64,000 nt of DNA from Theobroma cacao (Eukaryota; Streptophyta; Magnoliopsida; Malvales; Malvaceae): the NCBI RefSeq assembly GCF_000208745.1, contig NC_030858.1, positions 886,597-950,596 on the forward strand. The letters are read 5' to 3'. How positions within the stretch are numbered: the stretch's first letter is position 1; the number at the start of each line of letters is the position of its first letter. Both the position numbers and the translations under genes were made by a program. Below are positions 51,240-64,000 of the stretch, one piece after another. Under the pieces are notes generated by a model, which had not been told where the DNA came from, searched no databases, and saw nothing but the letters and a program-made list of their open reading frames with translations.

Positions 51240-54200
51240 TCAGATGCATGTCCTGTGGGAATAACCATTGCATCCAAAATCGCCATCCGCTAGTTTCCTT
51301 GTGTCTGGGCCCTGCATCATAGACAAAGATACCCACTGTCACAATTATAGTTAAATGGTAAGAATTGTAAATCCATGTACAACATGGTTATTGTTATTGA
51401 TGCACCAAAATTCAAAGGCAAACAAGAGATAGATTATTTACTAAAAGTTAGTAAACCACCAAATTCTTTAGGCTCCATCAATTTTATAGAAATCTTGATA
51501 AAAGAGAAAATAAGAGAATTTATCAGGAAATTTTCAATCCAAGAATCCTACACTATAACATGATTGGTGGGATAAAATAGAACAGTTACAACATGACAGG
51601 CATTAGAGAAACTATAAATCTAATGGCAGAGAAATTGAAAAAATCTTCATATTGCAGGAGAAAGAATGTAGCATGTGTGAGTTTAATTAGGACCTGTTAA
51701 AACTTCTCAAACTTACCTCTAAGTTGTTTAAGACCATGAAAGATTGATCTAAGTCCACACAAGTAATGTCAAAATTATTGACTCTCTTTCCAGTCAGATC
51801 AATAACCAGGATGTACTGACCTAGAATCTATTTGGTGTAGACTTAATGTACTTTACCCACGTGGCATACTGGTAAAAGAATTCTTAGGATGTTGGGGGGT
51901 GGGGGGGGGGGGGGGTTGGGGCGGTAGGAGTGGGCTGATAAGAGTAGCGAATGACAGTGTCATATTCTGGCTCACTTGGTGAAAGGTTGGACAATGTTTT
52001 ATTTAAAGAGATATCCCGGGAGTGAAAACTGTGTATTAGCCATAAGAAACATGAAGTCAACATAAGCTTCCCCATCACAGTAGCAACAAAATTCCCCCCT
52101 TCAAGCAGAAGTTCCAAATGATTTTGAGCATCCTTAACAATAATTTCAAACAAGCCTCTAAATCAATACTTTCTGAATAATGTAAAATATCTGCAGCCAT
52201 AAAATATTAACCACATGGTAATAGACAACCTATTCAAGTCATGTTTGGTTGCCTTTTGGTTTGCGTGTCCTATGCAATTGAAATGAAATTTTATAGGCTT
52301 GAATACATGCAAGCTCTGTACTAGAGCATGTGACCTTGCAAAAGTCAATATCTACATCTCAAGTTAAATGACAGAAGCTTATTTGCAAACAGAGGATTGC
52401 TTCTGAACTAAAAAGAAAAGATCAACTCTCTGTTAAAGAAATACATTATTAGAAGAGACCATTTGTACTTATTCACCCTAACCTAACTCTCTAGGCTAAA
52501 TGAATGCTAATGAGTCCTTATGCCAATTCACTGAATTGGTAAAGCATGCTTTGGCATGTCATTCAATAATTGTTTCATAGGAGATAAATAACTTGCACTA
52601 AACTTGTCAAAAGGTAGCCAGCCATATGTCTGATCTACAAATCACTTGTTTATTTGCTTAAAAATTTCTCCTTTCAAGCATGCATCCATATCCTTGAATA
52701 CCTTTAGTAGGCTGTTTAGTTTGATGGCTGAAACTAAGAAATATAATTGCATATCAACTAAAGAAGAAACTACTACTAAGCAAGATATGAGCAATCTTAC
52801 CTCTTTCATCATTGCACTTGCCAAATCTTCCAAGGAGCCAACGTTGTAACCTCCCTGTGGCCTTGGTTGGAAATACCCTTCCTTTTGAATAACTGCTGGC
52901 TCCATAGCTGAGTTAAAACCTTCACTACGCTTGAGGGATATGGGATCAACAAAGTTTGATGGTGCAATTGAATCCAAGTCCATATTTCTGTGAAAATTTG
53001 GGTTATTTTGGTCCAAGCACTGGCCCAAAGGAACCATAGCACCATTAACAGGGATTGAAGAGTTTATTGAACAGCACATAACATTTGAATGGTAAGGGGC
53101 ATTCCATTCTGGAGGAGCACTTCTAATTATTTGCCCTGCATTACAGCTGGTAGGGGAAGCTTGGCATTGTAAATCTGCTTTTGAACACTGCAATTGATTG
53201 GAAGCAGTAGCTATGGAAGTAAAATCAGATAAAGTATTCCCATTTTGGAAGCCCATTGTAGAAACACTGTCTCTCAAATTACTAGGATGCAAAGTGGTCT
53301 GTTGAGAGCTTCCTTCTAACATTAAGGAGTTGCTTGTAACACCAAGAAGTGGATTATTGGAGCATCCAGATATTCTTGCATCCATTAAACTGCCAGAAAC
53401 AGGGAAAACTGTAGTATTAGCGGCAGTGGGCAGCTCTCCAATGTGGCTAACACCCTTGTTATTTTGTAGTTGATCAAGTTCCAATGACATTGGCATCCCT
53501 TGTAGTGTGTTAGCATTATGGTTGCCAGGAATCACGAAAGATTGCAACTTGCTCTGATCATTACTGGTATTGCCCGAGTTTTGCACATGACCTAATTGAA
53601 TCATTCCTGGAGAAGGAAGGCCACGCATACCTAACCCAGCAGGTGTGTTCAATCTTCCAAGCACACCACTAGGTGGGAAAGATCTTAAGGCTGCATTGTG
53701 AAGCTGATCAGATCCTGCTAAGGTATGGAAAGTCCCAAGTCCATTCAGAGGCCCCATACGCAAATAGTTAGAATCTGCACTGCCTAAGGCTGCCGCCATA
53801 TTCGCTTGCTGGTTTGCCACACAGCTGATTCTTTTCAGGTAAAGCCTATATTTCTGCAACCACAAAAATAAGACAGTTAACTACCTGATACGATAGGATC
53901 ATAGTAACTTTGGCAGGAAAGTTCAGAATTAATGCCTGGAGATGGCTGGCAACATTTTCTCTGGTAAGCTTTTCAACATTCATCAATTCTAGGATCTTTT
54001 TAGGTACAGCCTCTGCTTTACAACCACATGAAAAGTTAACATGGAAGCTTCATGCATAAGTAGATTCATGTATGAAACAGAACAGTTTAAAGAAAAAGCA
54101 AGAGACCAAGAATTGAATTTCCAGCAATAGAAATATTTTTTATACCAAGAACTGATTGGTGAAAGATCATAAAACTTAATGTCAATAGTAGAAATTGATA

Positions 54201-55886
54201 ATGCTGGAATTCAACAGGTGAAAAATTATCTCAAATTATCAGAATCTTCCTGATAATAAGAGTTAGTACACATTAAAATGAGGGTAGACAAGTGAGTCAA
54301 CAAAACAAATAATAGTAATAGTTATGGCCATATATGTTAGCCAGAGATGAGAAGTTGAGAACATACTGTCAATGCCCAACTGATTAACAGCCGCAACAAA
54401 TTTGCGATGCAACTCCACTGACCAAACAACACGAGGCTTCTTTTGGGTTGATGGATCCTCATTATCATGCCCATTCTCATCATGCTCCTCATCCTCATCT
54501 TCATTTTGGTCCTTCCGCTTTTTGTTGAGCTTCCCATTCTGATCAACACCTCCCATCCCTGCAGCCCCACCATTGTCAATATGAGGCTTGTCTTGGCTGC
54601 CAGAATTATCCCCGTCTTTCCTGTCAAATTTCTTTCTCCTGACTACATGTTGCCAGATATTTTGTAGTTCCTCTATTCGAACAGGTTTCAGCAAATAATC
54701 ACAAGCACCATGAGTAATCCCTTTCATCACAAGCTTGGTATCACCATTTGCAGACAACACTGGAGGCATTTATCATATCATTAGTTAAAAAATAAGATCC
54801 AATTGTTCTACATCTTTAACATAAAGGAAAAAAAAAAGCAAGCTCCTGAAGTATCAGCTTTAGTCGACTTTGAATTGGGTAATGTCAAATTAATGAAATG
54901 TGATCCAAAATCCAAATTTTCTGAAATTTTTTCCATTTTGGCATGGGAAAACGAAATTGATGAAAGCTGTGAAGATGCCCAAAATTGAAAATCCGTCAGT
55001 ATCTGGAATTTATGATAAACAGTTTGTCTCTAATTTTAAAACTTAATAAATATGTAAAAATAATTTAAAAAATAAGCCAAAAAAGCAAAAAGCAATGAGT
55101 ATTAGATTACTAGCTTACTTATGACAGGCAGGTCCATCTCAAGCCCCACATGCTCAAGTAACTTAAAACCATCCATGTCGGGCATATGAACATCGCTGAT
55201 AACCAAGTCAAACTTGTTCTTGTTTTCTCTCAACAACTTCAATGCTGTGATGGCCTGACTTGTTGTGGTAACTGCAAAATACAGAACTTTCACAGTAAAT
55301 GAACCATCTTTTTTAACACAGATTCAAAATCCACAGATACAATTAACAGAATCAATAAGAATAATAGCAAATTAAACGATTGAACTAGGATTCTTAGGAA
55401 AAGAATCTAAAATGGCAAAATTATCAAAGGCATGATTTATTGACGATTAAATAAAATGAACAATCACCAAATCATGAACAAAATCTCATTTAACAGAAGA
55501 AGAATACACGAATCTAAGAACCATCTGCAAAATCGAAGAGATATCGAAAAATAATATCTTTCTTAAGATTTTCACAATGTAAATGCGATGAAGTGAAATC
55601 CCCAAAGTTCACAAAGATTTCACCTTGATGGAAACCAACTAACACCAATAACCAAAACATCTATAAAAACTCAACAGAAAATCACAAAACCGAAAACCCA
55701 TTTCTATAAACTCACACAAAAGCAGAGGTTTAAGAGAGAACAAAAGAACAACGAACCATTGTACTGGCATCGACGAAGCAGAGTCTCGAGCAGTAAAAGG
55801 CATGTCGGGTCATCGTCAACAGCCAAAACTCGCATTCCAATTGGAAACTGATCCTTTGGTTCACTGATTGCGCGCTCTACTGTCAT
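51240..55886 (-). CDS. ARR12: Type-B two-component response regulator (ARR12-like)
   Basis: Nuclear transcription factor at the end of the cytokinin His-Asp phosphorelay. Six exons: 55886-55757, 55271-55119, 54759-54367, 54012-53936, 53853-52801, 51311-51240; 625 residues. Receiver domain at about 18-138 with acidic D24-D26, phospho-acceptor D70 ([11 protein letters not shown]) and K119 (LLKPVR). An acidic linker with a KKRK-type nuclear signal ([18 protein letters not shown]) follows, then the GARP/Myb DNA-binding domain (about 201-260: [40 protein letters not shown]), and a Gln/Asn/Ser/Met-rich activation region. The last exon (24 codons) ends [15 protein letters not shown]. All introns are GT-AG except intron 4 (53854-53935), which begins with GC. 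The last intron is about 1.5 kb. The symbol rests on the MTVE start, receiver sequence and neighbours; ARR10-like is the alternative. Confidence 0.93.
51894..51915. repeat. Poly-G tract in the last intron of the response regulator
   Basis: A run of about 22 bases, almost all G, interrupted once by T near its start. Lengths of such runs are unreliable in assemblies. Confidence 0.8.
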
Positions 55887-58800
55887 TTTTTACAGAATTT
55901 TTTTTTTTTTGCTTTTTTGCCAGATTAGACACTCTGTTTCTTGGTTTAGAACAAAACCCAGAAACTATAATGACCGAAACTTGAGGCAGAATGAGAGAGA
56001 CAAATTTAGATTGTAATAAGGGGTGAATTTAGAGGGAGGGAGAGAGAAAGAGAGAGAGAAAGGGGGAGAGCAAGTGATTAAGGAACGTGATTGATAAGTA
56101 CAGAATATGAAGAAAAGATTTTGTCTTTAATATTTAAAAGACGGTAAACTCTGTTTTAATCTCTGTTTGTTATTTTAACTTACAGAGAAAGAAAGGGAAG
56201 AACAAAAGAATATAGAATCTAAGCCAAGTATGGCAATTGACAGTGAGAGCTTCTGGATTCACAAGTAGGACTTTTTACTGAAATTGATTTGTTTTTACCA
56301 TTATCTGACTGAATAATTTTTGCCCTATGGAGTTTTTTACTTTATATTAAACACTGTTTTACTGGTTTCCCATGCTTTGCTTGAGTTTCAAGAAAAAAGG
56401 AAAAACAGAGCCCAAAAAGGGGGGATTGAAGAAATAGAAGGAAAAGAAAACAAGAAAATTTCTTGTTTTGCTTTATTTCCCATATTCTCCTTGTTATTGT
56501 TTAATTTTGTGGAAATTTCCATAACAAATTGAGGACATTTTTCATATTTATTTGCTTATTTGAGTCCAAGATTATGATTTTCTTTCCTATTTAATTGTTG
56601 TCAAATATAACTTTTGGATTCTATTAACTTAGCTATTGCTATTCATCATTGCTTGATTTACCTAGAAAAGGAAAACAAATGGGAATTATGAATTATCCTT
56701 AATTAGTATTTAAGTAATATAATTACAATTTTATTTTATTTTTTCTTTTTTCACAAAAGAAAATAAAATGTTCCAACAGAAAAAGACTTTTGGTTTGGTT
56801 TCTGGTGATTGGGACCACAATGGCAGGAAGTGATAGACAAGAGAAAGCATGCTACTTTGTAACCAAAAAAAAGTAATTGATTTCTTTCAATTTGGCCCTC
56901 TTGCCAAAGTATAAAGCTGTTCTTTTTTCTTTATTTTTTAACTTTTTCTTATATAATCCAAATTGTTAATCTAATAATTTACTCCCTTTTTCAGTTTTGC
57001 CTTTCTTTTAAGGCCTTAAAGTCTTTTAATTTTAGGGCCTAAAAAGCCTAAAAACACATACCTCTTTTCCTTGGTGAGTGGTAACACTGTCACAAATGAG
57101 TCAAAAGCAGTCAAATTTTGGGAGAAAGTTCATATTGGAAAAACTTGTCTACTCATGCAACATAACCATATTTGGACATGAAACCATTTTACAAACAATT
57201 TCTTCATCCATGGAAAATTTTGGGAAAAGTTTGCTTCTTTTCTTTTCCCTTTTATCTTGGGTTAATGGACAGATTACCTTATTAATGCAAACCAATTTAA
57301 GGTTGTCTTTGTTTAACATTTCATCCAAATCATAGTCTTGTTTCGTTTTGTTTACATTATAAGTTCTGATATGTAACTTAATTTGGCACAAACCTTATAA
57401 AAAGGAAATTAAACCACCTTGGCTTTCTTAGAGGAGACAAAGGAAAAATATTGATTGCCTCCTTTTCCAAGTGTACTCTCTTTATCAAAAGATCGAAACT
57501 TATTGGTAGTAATTTTATTACAACGACTCTCATAAAAGTTTTTAAGTATTTATTAATATTATCAATTACGATGAAAATCATATGTGTAAATGTACACGCA
57601 CGCATGCATATAAAGAAAAGACGTGAGAATTAGAGATTAAAAGCAAACAACTTTTTGGAAGTTTGGTGGAGAAAGTGAAATAATGACTAAATGAGATCCA
57701 CTTAATAAGATGAAAAAACTAGCAAATCAGTTCTTGCATGAATGCCCACTATTTCATGTGTGCCATTTTAGTGGGGATGACTATGGCATAATGTGGGTTC
57801 CAGACTGGAAGAGAAATGCCATAGTCATTGGGTGTTGGTGATGTGATGGATTTTTTCTATGTTATGAGGGGGGGAGAGGGGTTATCTCTTTAGCCTTTAG
57901 GAATTGATTGAACTACCTTTTAATCCAAACCAGGCAATCACAATTATAATTATATATCTTAATTAATCTTCCATCATCCTTTTTTTATCTCTTTCGTTTT
58001 TGTTTATGTTCCTTTGGCTAATCTATAAAGTTTGGTAGAATGACTCCAAGGTCCAGACAAGGACTGTTCCACTAATCAAACAACCAGATTAGATTCTAAA
58101 TGTGTTGTGTGATTATATCTTGTCTGAACTTGGAAATCATCTAATAATTGATATCCTGGCCAGCACATACCAGAAAAGCTTTGGATCATGAAAAACCATT
58201 CTAGTTTTGGTTAACTGCACCTGGCCCTCTCCCCTTCTGCAGCAACAGATCCATTGAAAATTCTGATTCTGCTTACTTTGTTTTCTTTTTGGGCATTGAT
58301 CATTGATGATAAGTTATAGATTTAAAGAAAATTCAAGTTTAAGTACTAAACAAACTATAATCAAGTTCCCTTAGAGGGTTGGTAAGAGATTAAAATTTTC
58401 CCTTGGGAGTTGCTTCCATCCACATCTTGGAGGATCCTACAACTAATGATCCTGATGAGTTTGTTTATGATTATCCAAAGCACCATTGCTTGACTATCGC
58501 ATCAAAATATTCAAATAGGTTCCCACTTTTTGAATGATAGCAGCAAGCCTGTGTTTCTCTTATCTCTCTCTCTATCTGCAACAAATTAAACTATAAAAAT
58601 AGTACATTACTATACCATAATATATGTACATCTAGAAGATTCATGTTGGGTGCAAAATCTTTGAGATTCTTGCTTTGTGAGGTCATATGAGTTTTTTTTT
58701 TTTTTTTCCTTTGGCATGATTTGAAGTAAGGAAGGGTACAGGGGGGAAGAACAGCTTACCTTTTAACTTGATAAAATGGTTTTAATGTATGCTCAAGTTT

Positions 58801-60417
58801 CGCCCATATTGTCTCCCACAAGGGATATATGCCCACAATATTAAAACATGTTGAGTGGCTTCCTGCAATCTTCTTTTTCATTATTATATTTTGGTTGAAT
58901 CTTGTGCCAAAACATGGCTGCCTCTTTTTTTTTTATTGCCAGATATGGGAGTGGGAAGAGGAGAAATGGGACACTTGCACCAGCAACAGTAGTCAAGAGA
59001 TGTTAGGCCAATTCCAATCTGGGCTAGTGAATTGCCTTTGTAAAACAAAAAATTGAAACTGCAATTGCTAATCAGCATGGACTAGGAGTCCAAGTTGGAA
59101 TGAACCCCATACATGTAAATTTAGCTATTCCCAGTACAAATCCAGGTTCTTGGACTTGAAACATTTGGGTACATTAAAACCACCCCAAGCAACCAGGAAG
59201 TTGATTGCAAATCTGCAACTTCATGTTTGCTAGAATTAGCCACTGGTCAATACACTCACAAGCAAAGCTGCAAAGGAGTAGACATCGAGTTTTGATTTGC
59301 AACTTCATGCAAGCAAGAAATATGTGCTTATTCCATCTCTATTCCGTGCACATACAATAACGAAGGTCTCTTTCGTAGCAGTACTTCCCATTACTTGGTA
59401 AGTCCTCATGCCATGAAACTTGTATGGCGCTTTCAGTTTGGCTATCGTGCTTTACGGTTTATACTATTTCCAACGAGTGGCTTCTGTTTTCTTGCGCACA
59501 AAGAAATGGCTAAAACATTAGTAAGGTTACCAATCAACCTACTATGGTATCATTTTCATCCTTTTCTTTCTTTTAATAAACGTGTTTCTCTTAGTCATTA
59601 CTCATCATCTATTTAAACATTTTTTCACTTTGGCTTTCCCCACTCATCATCCTACAAGCTGAATACAAAGGCCGTTTTGCTGAGTATTTCTCAATGAAAT
59701 CGATTTGCTGCAAGTTTTATCCCCACTGAATCGAATGAGGTATCATTATGATTTGCATTAGAACTTTTTAGCTTATCTAACGTTCATTTCATGCACGAAT
59801 GCTAATTAACCCACACGTTCTCCTATTGTTCTTGTACTCAGAACCCACGTATTTCATTTATCATTGAGAAAGGGGATTCCCATTTTAGTCTTTAAATTGG
59901 GATGTATCTTTCTTTCTCAATGTAACAGGATATCACAAGTTTTCTGATTTCTAGAGGTTACTATGCGTTGAATCTTTTAACTGTAATGTCACGCTAGATT
60001 TACAATTGAGTTCACTACAAAAGACTTGAACAGGCATTGAAATACACACTTTTCAAAAATATAAAAAGATTCTATAATTAATCAAGTTTGTGATGATTTT
60101 GCTAATTAAATATTTTGGGAAATCATTAATCAAAGAGGAAAAGGAGAAACAATTCTTCTTTCTTTTTTTAATCAAATGTAAAGCTCCTTGAATACATGAA
60201 GGAAGATTAATTGGGAAGTTTGCTAATAAATGAGATCCTCCAACAGTCATGGTGAATAATAATTGAATGAATCTAGAGAACTTCACACATGGTGGCCTTC
60301 ACTTTCAGTGATGAAGAAGCAACATGACATTGCTCAATGTTGAAAATGAATATTATTACAAAGAAATTTATGATTAAATGGAAGAAGAAAAAAAAGTCAA
60401 TACTGTTCCCCAGATAG
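55887..60417. other. Response regulator leader/promoter and long gene-free spacer
   Basis: The first few hundred bases are the 5' leader and promoter of the response regulator, with a GA-rich tract at about 56028-56070. The rest is AT-rich with scattered short ORFs of low complexity on both strands. I see no coding gene, tRNA or clear transposon end. Confidence 0.5.
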
Positions 60418-61806
60418 TCAAGTTACCAAAACTCCCATGCCTTTGAAGCTGCGAAATGCCAACAAATAGAATGAACGCAAGTTAGTCAAACACATTTTAT
60501 AACAAATACCAAAAAGAGACCAATCCTTGCAATCAAGTCGTGGGTTCTTGCCTTGTCTTGAGAGCGCCCAATCCTTATCATAACCAAGAGCCCAAAAGAA
60601 ATATCCAGCCAAGCCCTTAAACACTGCAAATCGAACTTTCCTCTTGATGGACCGAACATCATCGTACCCAATCCAGGAGTCTCCCGTATAAGAGTAATAT
60701 GAGACAGTCGTCGAATCGCACTTAACAGTAGCATTGTTTATATTGTTAAACATAAGAATGGCGTTATAATTAAAGAACCCATCTTCATCTCCGGGCCCGA
60801 CACCTGTTGCTGGTGCCCCAACCCCATTGACATTTGGATCCTGGAGCTTCCATGTATGCCCATATGATGCCAGCCCCATGACCAACTTTTGGGGAGGCAC
60901 CCCAGCTTGAATCCATGAACCAATTCCATAGCTACTGCTGATATTGCTATTGGGATCATACAGTTTTGAATGCATCCCAGTGAAGTGATCCCATTTCCCA
61001 TGATAATCAAAACACATTGGACTAGCCCAATCTAGATATTTGGCCATGGCATGAGCTGGATAAGATCGGGGCAAGCCGTAATTGGTGAATTCGGAGGAGT
61101 AATACACGGCAGACGTCAAAAGCAAACGTGGTTTTCCGCTTGTTTTGGCTTCAGTTTTAAGTTCTTTTCTCCATTCCTTGAGCAACAAAGCAAGGTTTGC
61201 CATGTCGTCGACGGTTGCAGGGAACTCCCAGTCCAAGTCAACCCCATCACACTTGTACGCTCGAGCTACTTCGATGGTGGAATTAATGAAAACCCCACGT
61301 GTTTCTTTGGCACTTGCCATTCGAGCAAATACATCCGGGTCGTTCCCGCCTCCTCCTATGGAAAGTATAGTCCTGACGGGTGGTGTTTTGGCACTTAACC
61401 CATCCATGAATTCGGGTAGCTTTTGTTGGTCCGAAGGGGTTATGTTGAGCTTGAAAGTGTTAGGTTCGGGTAGCAGAAAGGCGTAATAAATATGGGTGAA
61501 ATATGATGTGTCAATGGAGGACACTGGGAAGTCTTCGAATGATGGCCAGTAAGCAGCTTTGATCCCTCGGGGAATTGGGGAAGCTGCAGGCACAGCAGGG
61601 TAAGAAGAGGGACTCGGAGTTGGACCTGGAAGGTAGGAAGGTGTAGAGGGTCCTGGTGCGTAAACAGGAACTGGACTATACGGTGGGGGAGGTGGAGAAA
61701 AATCTGGGGCTGGCCCAGAATGATTCGCGGGTATTGCTAGAGAAACATTGACAAATGTGCAAAACATGACAAGAAACAAAAAAGTTACAGGTTTCAGGCT
61801 AGCCAT
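60418..61806 (-). CDS. GH18 (class V) chitinase-like protein with proline-rich N-terminal spacer
   Basis: Secreted glycoside hydrolase family 18 protein, expected to hydrolyse or bind chitin-type N-acetylglucosamine oligomers in the apoplast. Single exon, 462 residues. Signal peptide at 1-24 (MASLKPVTFLFLVMFCTFVN, cleavage near VSLA|IP). Residues 26-79 are Pro/Ser/Tyr-rich (SPPPPPYSPVPVYAPGPSTP), like hydroxyproline-rich cell-wall proteins. The catalytic domain begins at about 80 (IKAAYWPSFEDFP) and carries DGVDLDWE (187-194) with the acid/base Glu194, and SPMCFDYHG. GLAGYFFWALGYDKDWALSRQ ends the barrel. The last roughly 35 residues (Cys-rich, then hydrophobic LRSFYLLAF) are not typical of the family. 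Related plant proteins sometimes carry a transmembrane segment and kinase after GH18; none is found here. Confidence 0.92.
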   Translation of the reverse strand: MASLKPVTFLFLVMFCTFVNVSLAIPANHSGPAPDFSPPPPPYSPVPVYAPGPSTPSYLPGPTPSPSSYPAVPAASPIPRGIKAAYWPSFEDFPVSSIDTSYFTHIYYAFLLPEPNTFKLNITPSDQQKLPEFMDGLSAKTPPVRTILSIGGGGNDPDVFARMASAKETRGVFINSTIEVARAYKCDGVDLDWEFPATVDDMANLALLLKEWRKELKTEAKTSGKPRLLLTSAVYYSSEFTNYGLPRSYPAHAMAKYLDWASPMCFDYHGKWDHFTGMHSKLYDPNSNISSSYGIGSWIQAGVPPQKLVMGLASYGHTWKLQDPNVNGVGAPATGVGPGDEDGFFNYNAILMFNNINNATVKCDSTTVSYYSYTGDSWIGYDDVRSIKRKVRFAVFKGLAGYFFWALGYDKDWALSRQGKNPRLDCKDWSLFGICYKMCLTNLRSFYLLAFRSFKGMGVLVT

Positions 61807-64000
61807 GATTGAAGATTTGAGCTAGGATTTGACCCTGAGTGCACGAATATAAAAGGATGCATATGAACTATGGAAATATCGAGATGCTACATATTGTTGC
61901 ATTGCTGTTGGGTTTGGAGGGTTCTGTTTGTACTTTCTTGAAATGGTGGAACAAAATTCATTGGAGGAAGTGATCGGGGGAAGACATGGAAAGCCAACAT
62001 AGGTTTTTATGAGCTTTGAACCACACACACACACAACTTTAAAATATAAAAGCCAGAACCTAAACGGCACTATTAGCATGTCTTCTCCTTTTCAATGGAA
62101 CTTGTCTTCTTGAAAAAAGACAAGACCCTAAAAATAAATTAAACTGTTTGCTTTTTGTGTTAGGTATTTGTACTCTTTTTTCCCCCTTCGATCTGCACAG
62201 CATTGCTTTCATCGAAAGTCCACCTCGATGAACTCAAGTTGCGGCCACTAACTCTGACCATATGAACACAAATTGGAAAAGTGAGCCAATCAATGCATAG
62301 TTTAGTGTTCCATGACACTGGCAATACTTTGAATTTTATGAGGTTTTCATTGAGCCACAAAGGAATAAATTTTCTCCTCAACGTGCATGAATACAAATTC
62401 CAAAGGAAAAGCTCTTACCCCTTTGTTTTTTGTGGCCTAGAAAGCAAAGGATATCTTCCTCTTCCTTTTTATGATATTCCCAAATCTCATTGCTATGATC
62501 CTATGTCCAATTATCAGTTTACATGAAGTTATTGACAACTGACTAGTTAAAGGGGAAGCCAATCTGCTAAACTTCTTAGCTACTTGAATTAGACATGGAC
62601 TTTGTTTGTCAAGAAATTTGGGCCCAACTCATGAGGATCTGAGTTGACCCTAAGTAGTAATTATTAGATTGGGAATCTATTTGTATATAAATTGGGCCGA
62701 GCAAAAGTAGTTTTTTTTTAATTTATAAATATATATTTGATACATTATCGATAATTAAAATGTTATTATTTTAAAATTTGTAAATATATTTATTTTTAAA
62801 AAATTTAAATTTAAATTTTTATATATTTATAAATTAATATTTTAAAATTAAATGAGTGGAAAACTGTTATACAGGGACAGTACGTGTCAAATAGAAATTC
62901 TGTTTCAGTTTCAATGAATGACCCTTTTGAAAAAGGAACCCCACTTGCTGCTTGTTGTGTCTCTCATGGCTGCCAATGGGCAATAATTTAGCTTCATTGT
63001 TATGTCATATACACAAGCTTTTCTAGCAGCACAAAGCATGATGTTTCCAGCTGAACCATGCATATCCACAACGGTACAAAAATCTTGCACCAAAACCCAG
63101 CATGAAATCAGTTGCAAATTCTCTGTCAAAAGCCTTGTTTTCCACTAAAAAGAAAACACAGCCAGTCATGTTTATATATTCCCTTGTCCTAAAGTGATTT
63201 GGCTTCTCTTGGGTTCAAATCCACTACTTTCTTGACCATAACAGGTCCTGTAATACATGAATTCCCTATACCTTAATCAAAGGGATGAAAATGGAGATGA
63301 CATAACAGGAAGACGGGTCATGGATTTGAGTGAGTCGAAGAAGAAGGAGAAGGATATGTGTCATGTTTGGTCCTCCTTTTGAAGTATAGTTGATGATCAG
63401 CTTAGATATTTGATGTGGAAGTGATGCTTTTTTTTAGGTTTCTCAAATGTAAGACCTAAAAAGCCAGACAGAGAGATCTCAAAAAGAGATCCGGTTCAAA
63501 TTGATTAGACAAGTAATTTGCCTATAAAAATCATGTGGGTTGTTTGTATTACATAAGCCAATTTGAAAGTGAAATGCCCCAAATCCACTCATGCCCCCAT
63601 TTTCTTTTCCCTGTCAAGCCAGACCCCATGTGGGGTTTGAGGACTGGATGATGATTTAGTTGGCCTAAAACGACATTTTGCATTGCTCATAATAATTGTA
63701 TTAAGTAAAAGCTAAAGATTATGCTTATCTCCAGGGGTTAATCTTTGGGATTTGTTCATGTTAAACTAATGATAATACTACATAAGATGGCACTATCACA
63801 CCTTGAGGGCTCCACATCAGCTTCACCATTTCCTTGTCGGCCATTTGTCACTTGGCCCCTACCATTTGCAACACATACGACAAATTAAGCTACATTCTCG
63901 ACATGCAAGATGACCTAGGTGGCGAATTTCTATTTCGACTTGACGTGCCTCACTCGGTGTTGTTCTTTTTTTTTTTTTTTTATAATTTTATGTTACGTGT
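61807..64000. other. GH18 gene promoter and right flank without gene
   Basis: Contains the upstream region of the GH18 gene, a CA-dinucleotide tract near 62024-62034, an AT-rich stretch at about 62700-62850 and short ORFs that look random. I see no supported gene, RNA or transposon terminus. Confidence 0.5.

Noticed and set aside
58829..59616. ORFs of about 73-75 codons in the 55.9-60.4 kb spacer
   Set aside because: Low-complexity or random-looking peptides without promoter or splice support.

Overview
The window is nuclear DNA of a flowering plant, most likely a eudicot. It has intron-rich genes with GT-AG junctions, long AT-rich spacers, many microsatellites and several non-autonomous transposon types. 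I read seven protein-coding genes, six of which were assembled exon by exon with consistent splice phase.

Layout. 1-4250: transposon-rich flank with an old CATGTCA/TGACGTGG repeat split by a hAT-type MITE, then a Helitron. 4260-6455 (+): SDF2, an ER MIR-domain protein, with a plant ER-stress element upstream. 6456-12525: no confident gene. 12526-14481 (-): armadillo-repeat protein. 16092-22122 (-): mitochondrial ClpB/HSP100 (CLPB4-like). 22123-29590: gene-free, dominated by five copies in alternating orientation of a roughly 1.2-kb repeat. 29600-46290 (+): PICKLE, a CHD3 chromatin remodeler with 31 coding exons, a 2.1-kb intron in its 5' leader and an inverted-repeat element filling intron 19. 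48260-50569 (+): BAHD acyltransferase. 51240-55886 (-): type-B response regulator (ARR12-like), with a probable GC-AG intron and a last exon of only 24 codons. 60418-61806 (-): secreted GH18 (class V) chitinase-like protein with a proline-rich N-terminal spacer.

From memory, the gene content matches a short block of Arabidopsis chromosome 2: At2g25110 SDF2, At2g25130 ARM, At2g25140 CLPB4, At2g25150 acyltransferase, At2g25170 PKL, At2g25180 ARR12. The window therefore looks like an ancestral collinear block, with the acyltransferase on the other side of PKL and the GH18 gene as an extra neighbour. The genes are not an operon. Shared themes are protein folding (SDF2 in the ER, ClpB in mitochondria) and developmental or hormone control (PKL, type-B regulator), but this is probably coincidental neighbourhood.

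I found no wholly new gene system. The most unusual material is structural: nested and palindromic transposon-derived repeats, a possible non-AUG N-terminal extension of SDF2, and the GC-AG intron inside the DNA-binding domain of the response regulator.
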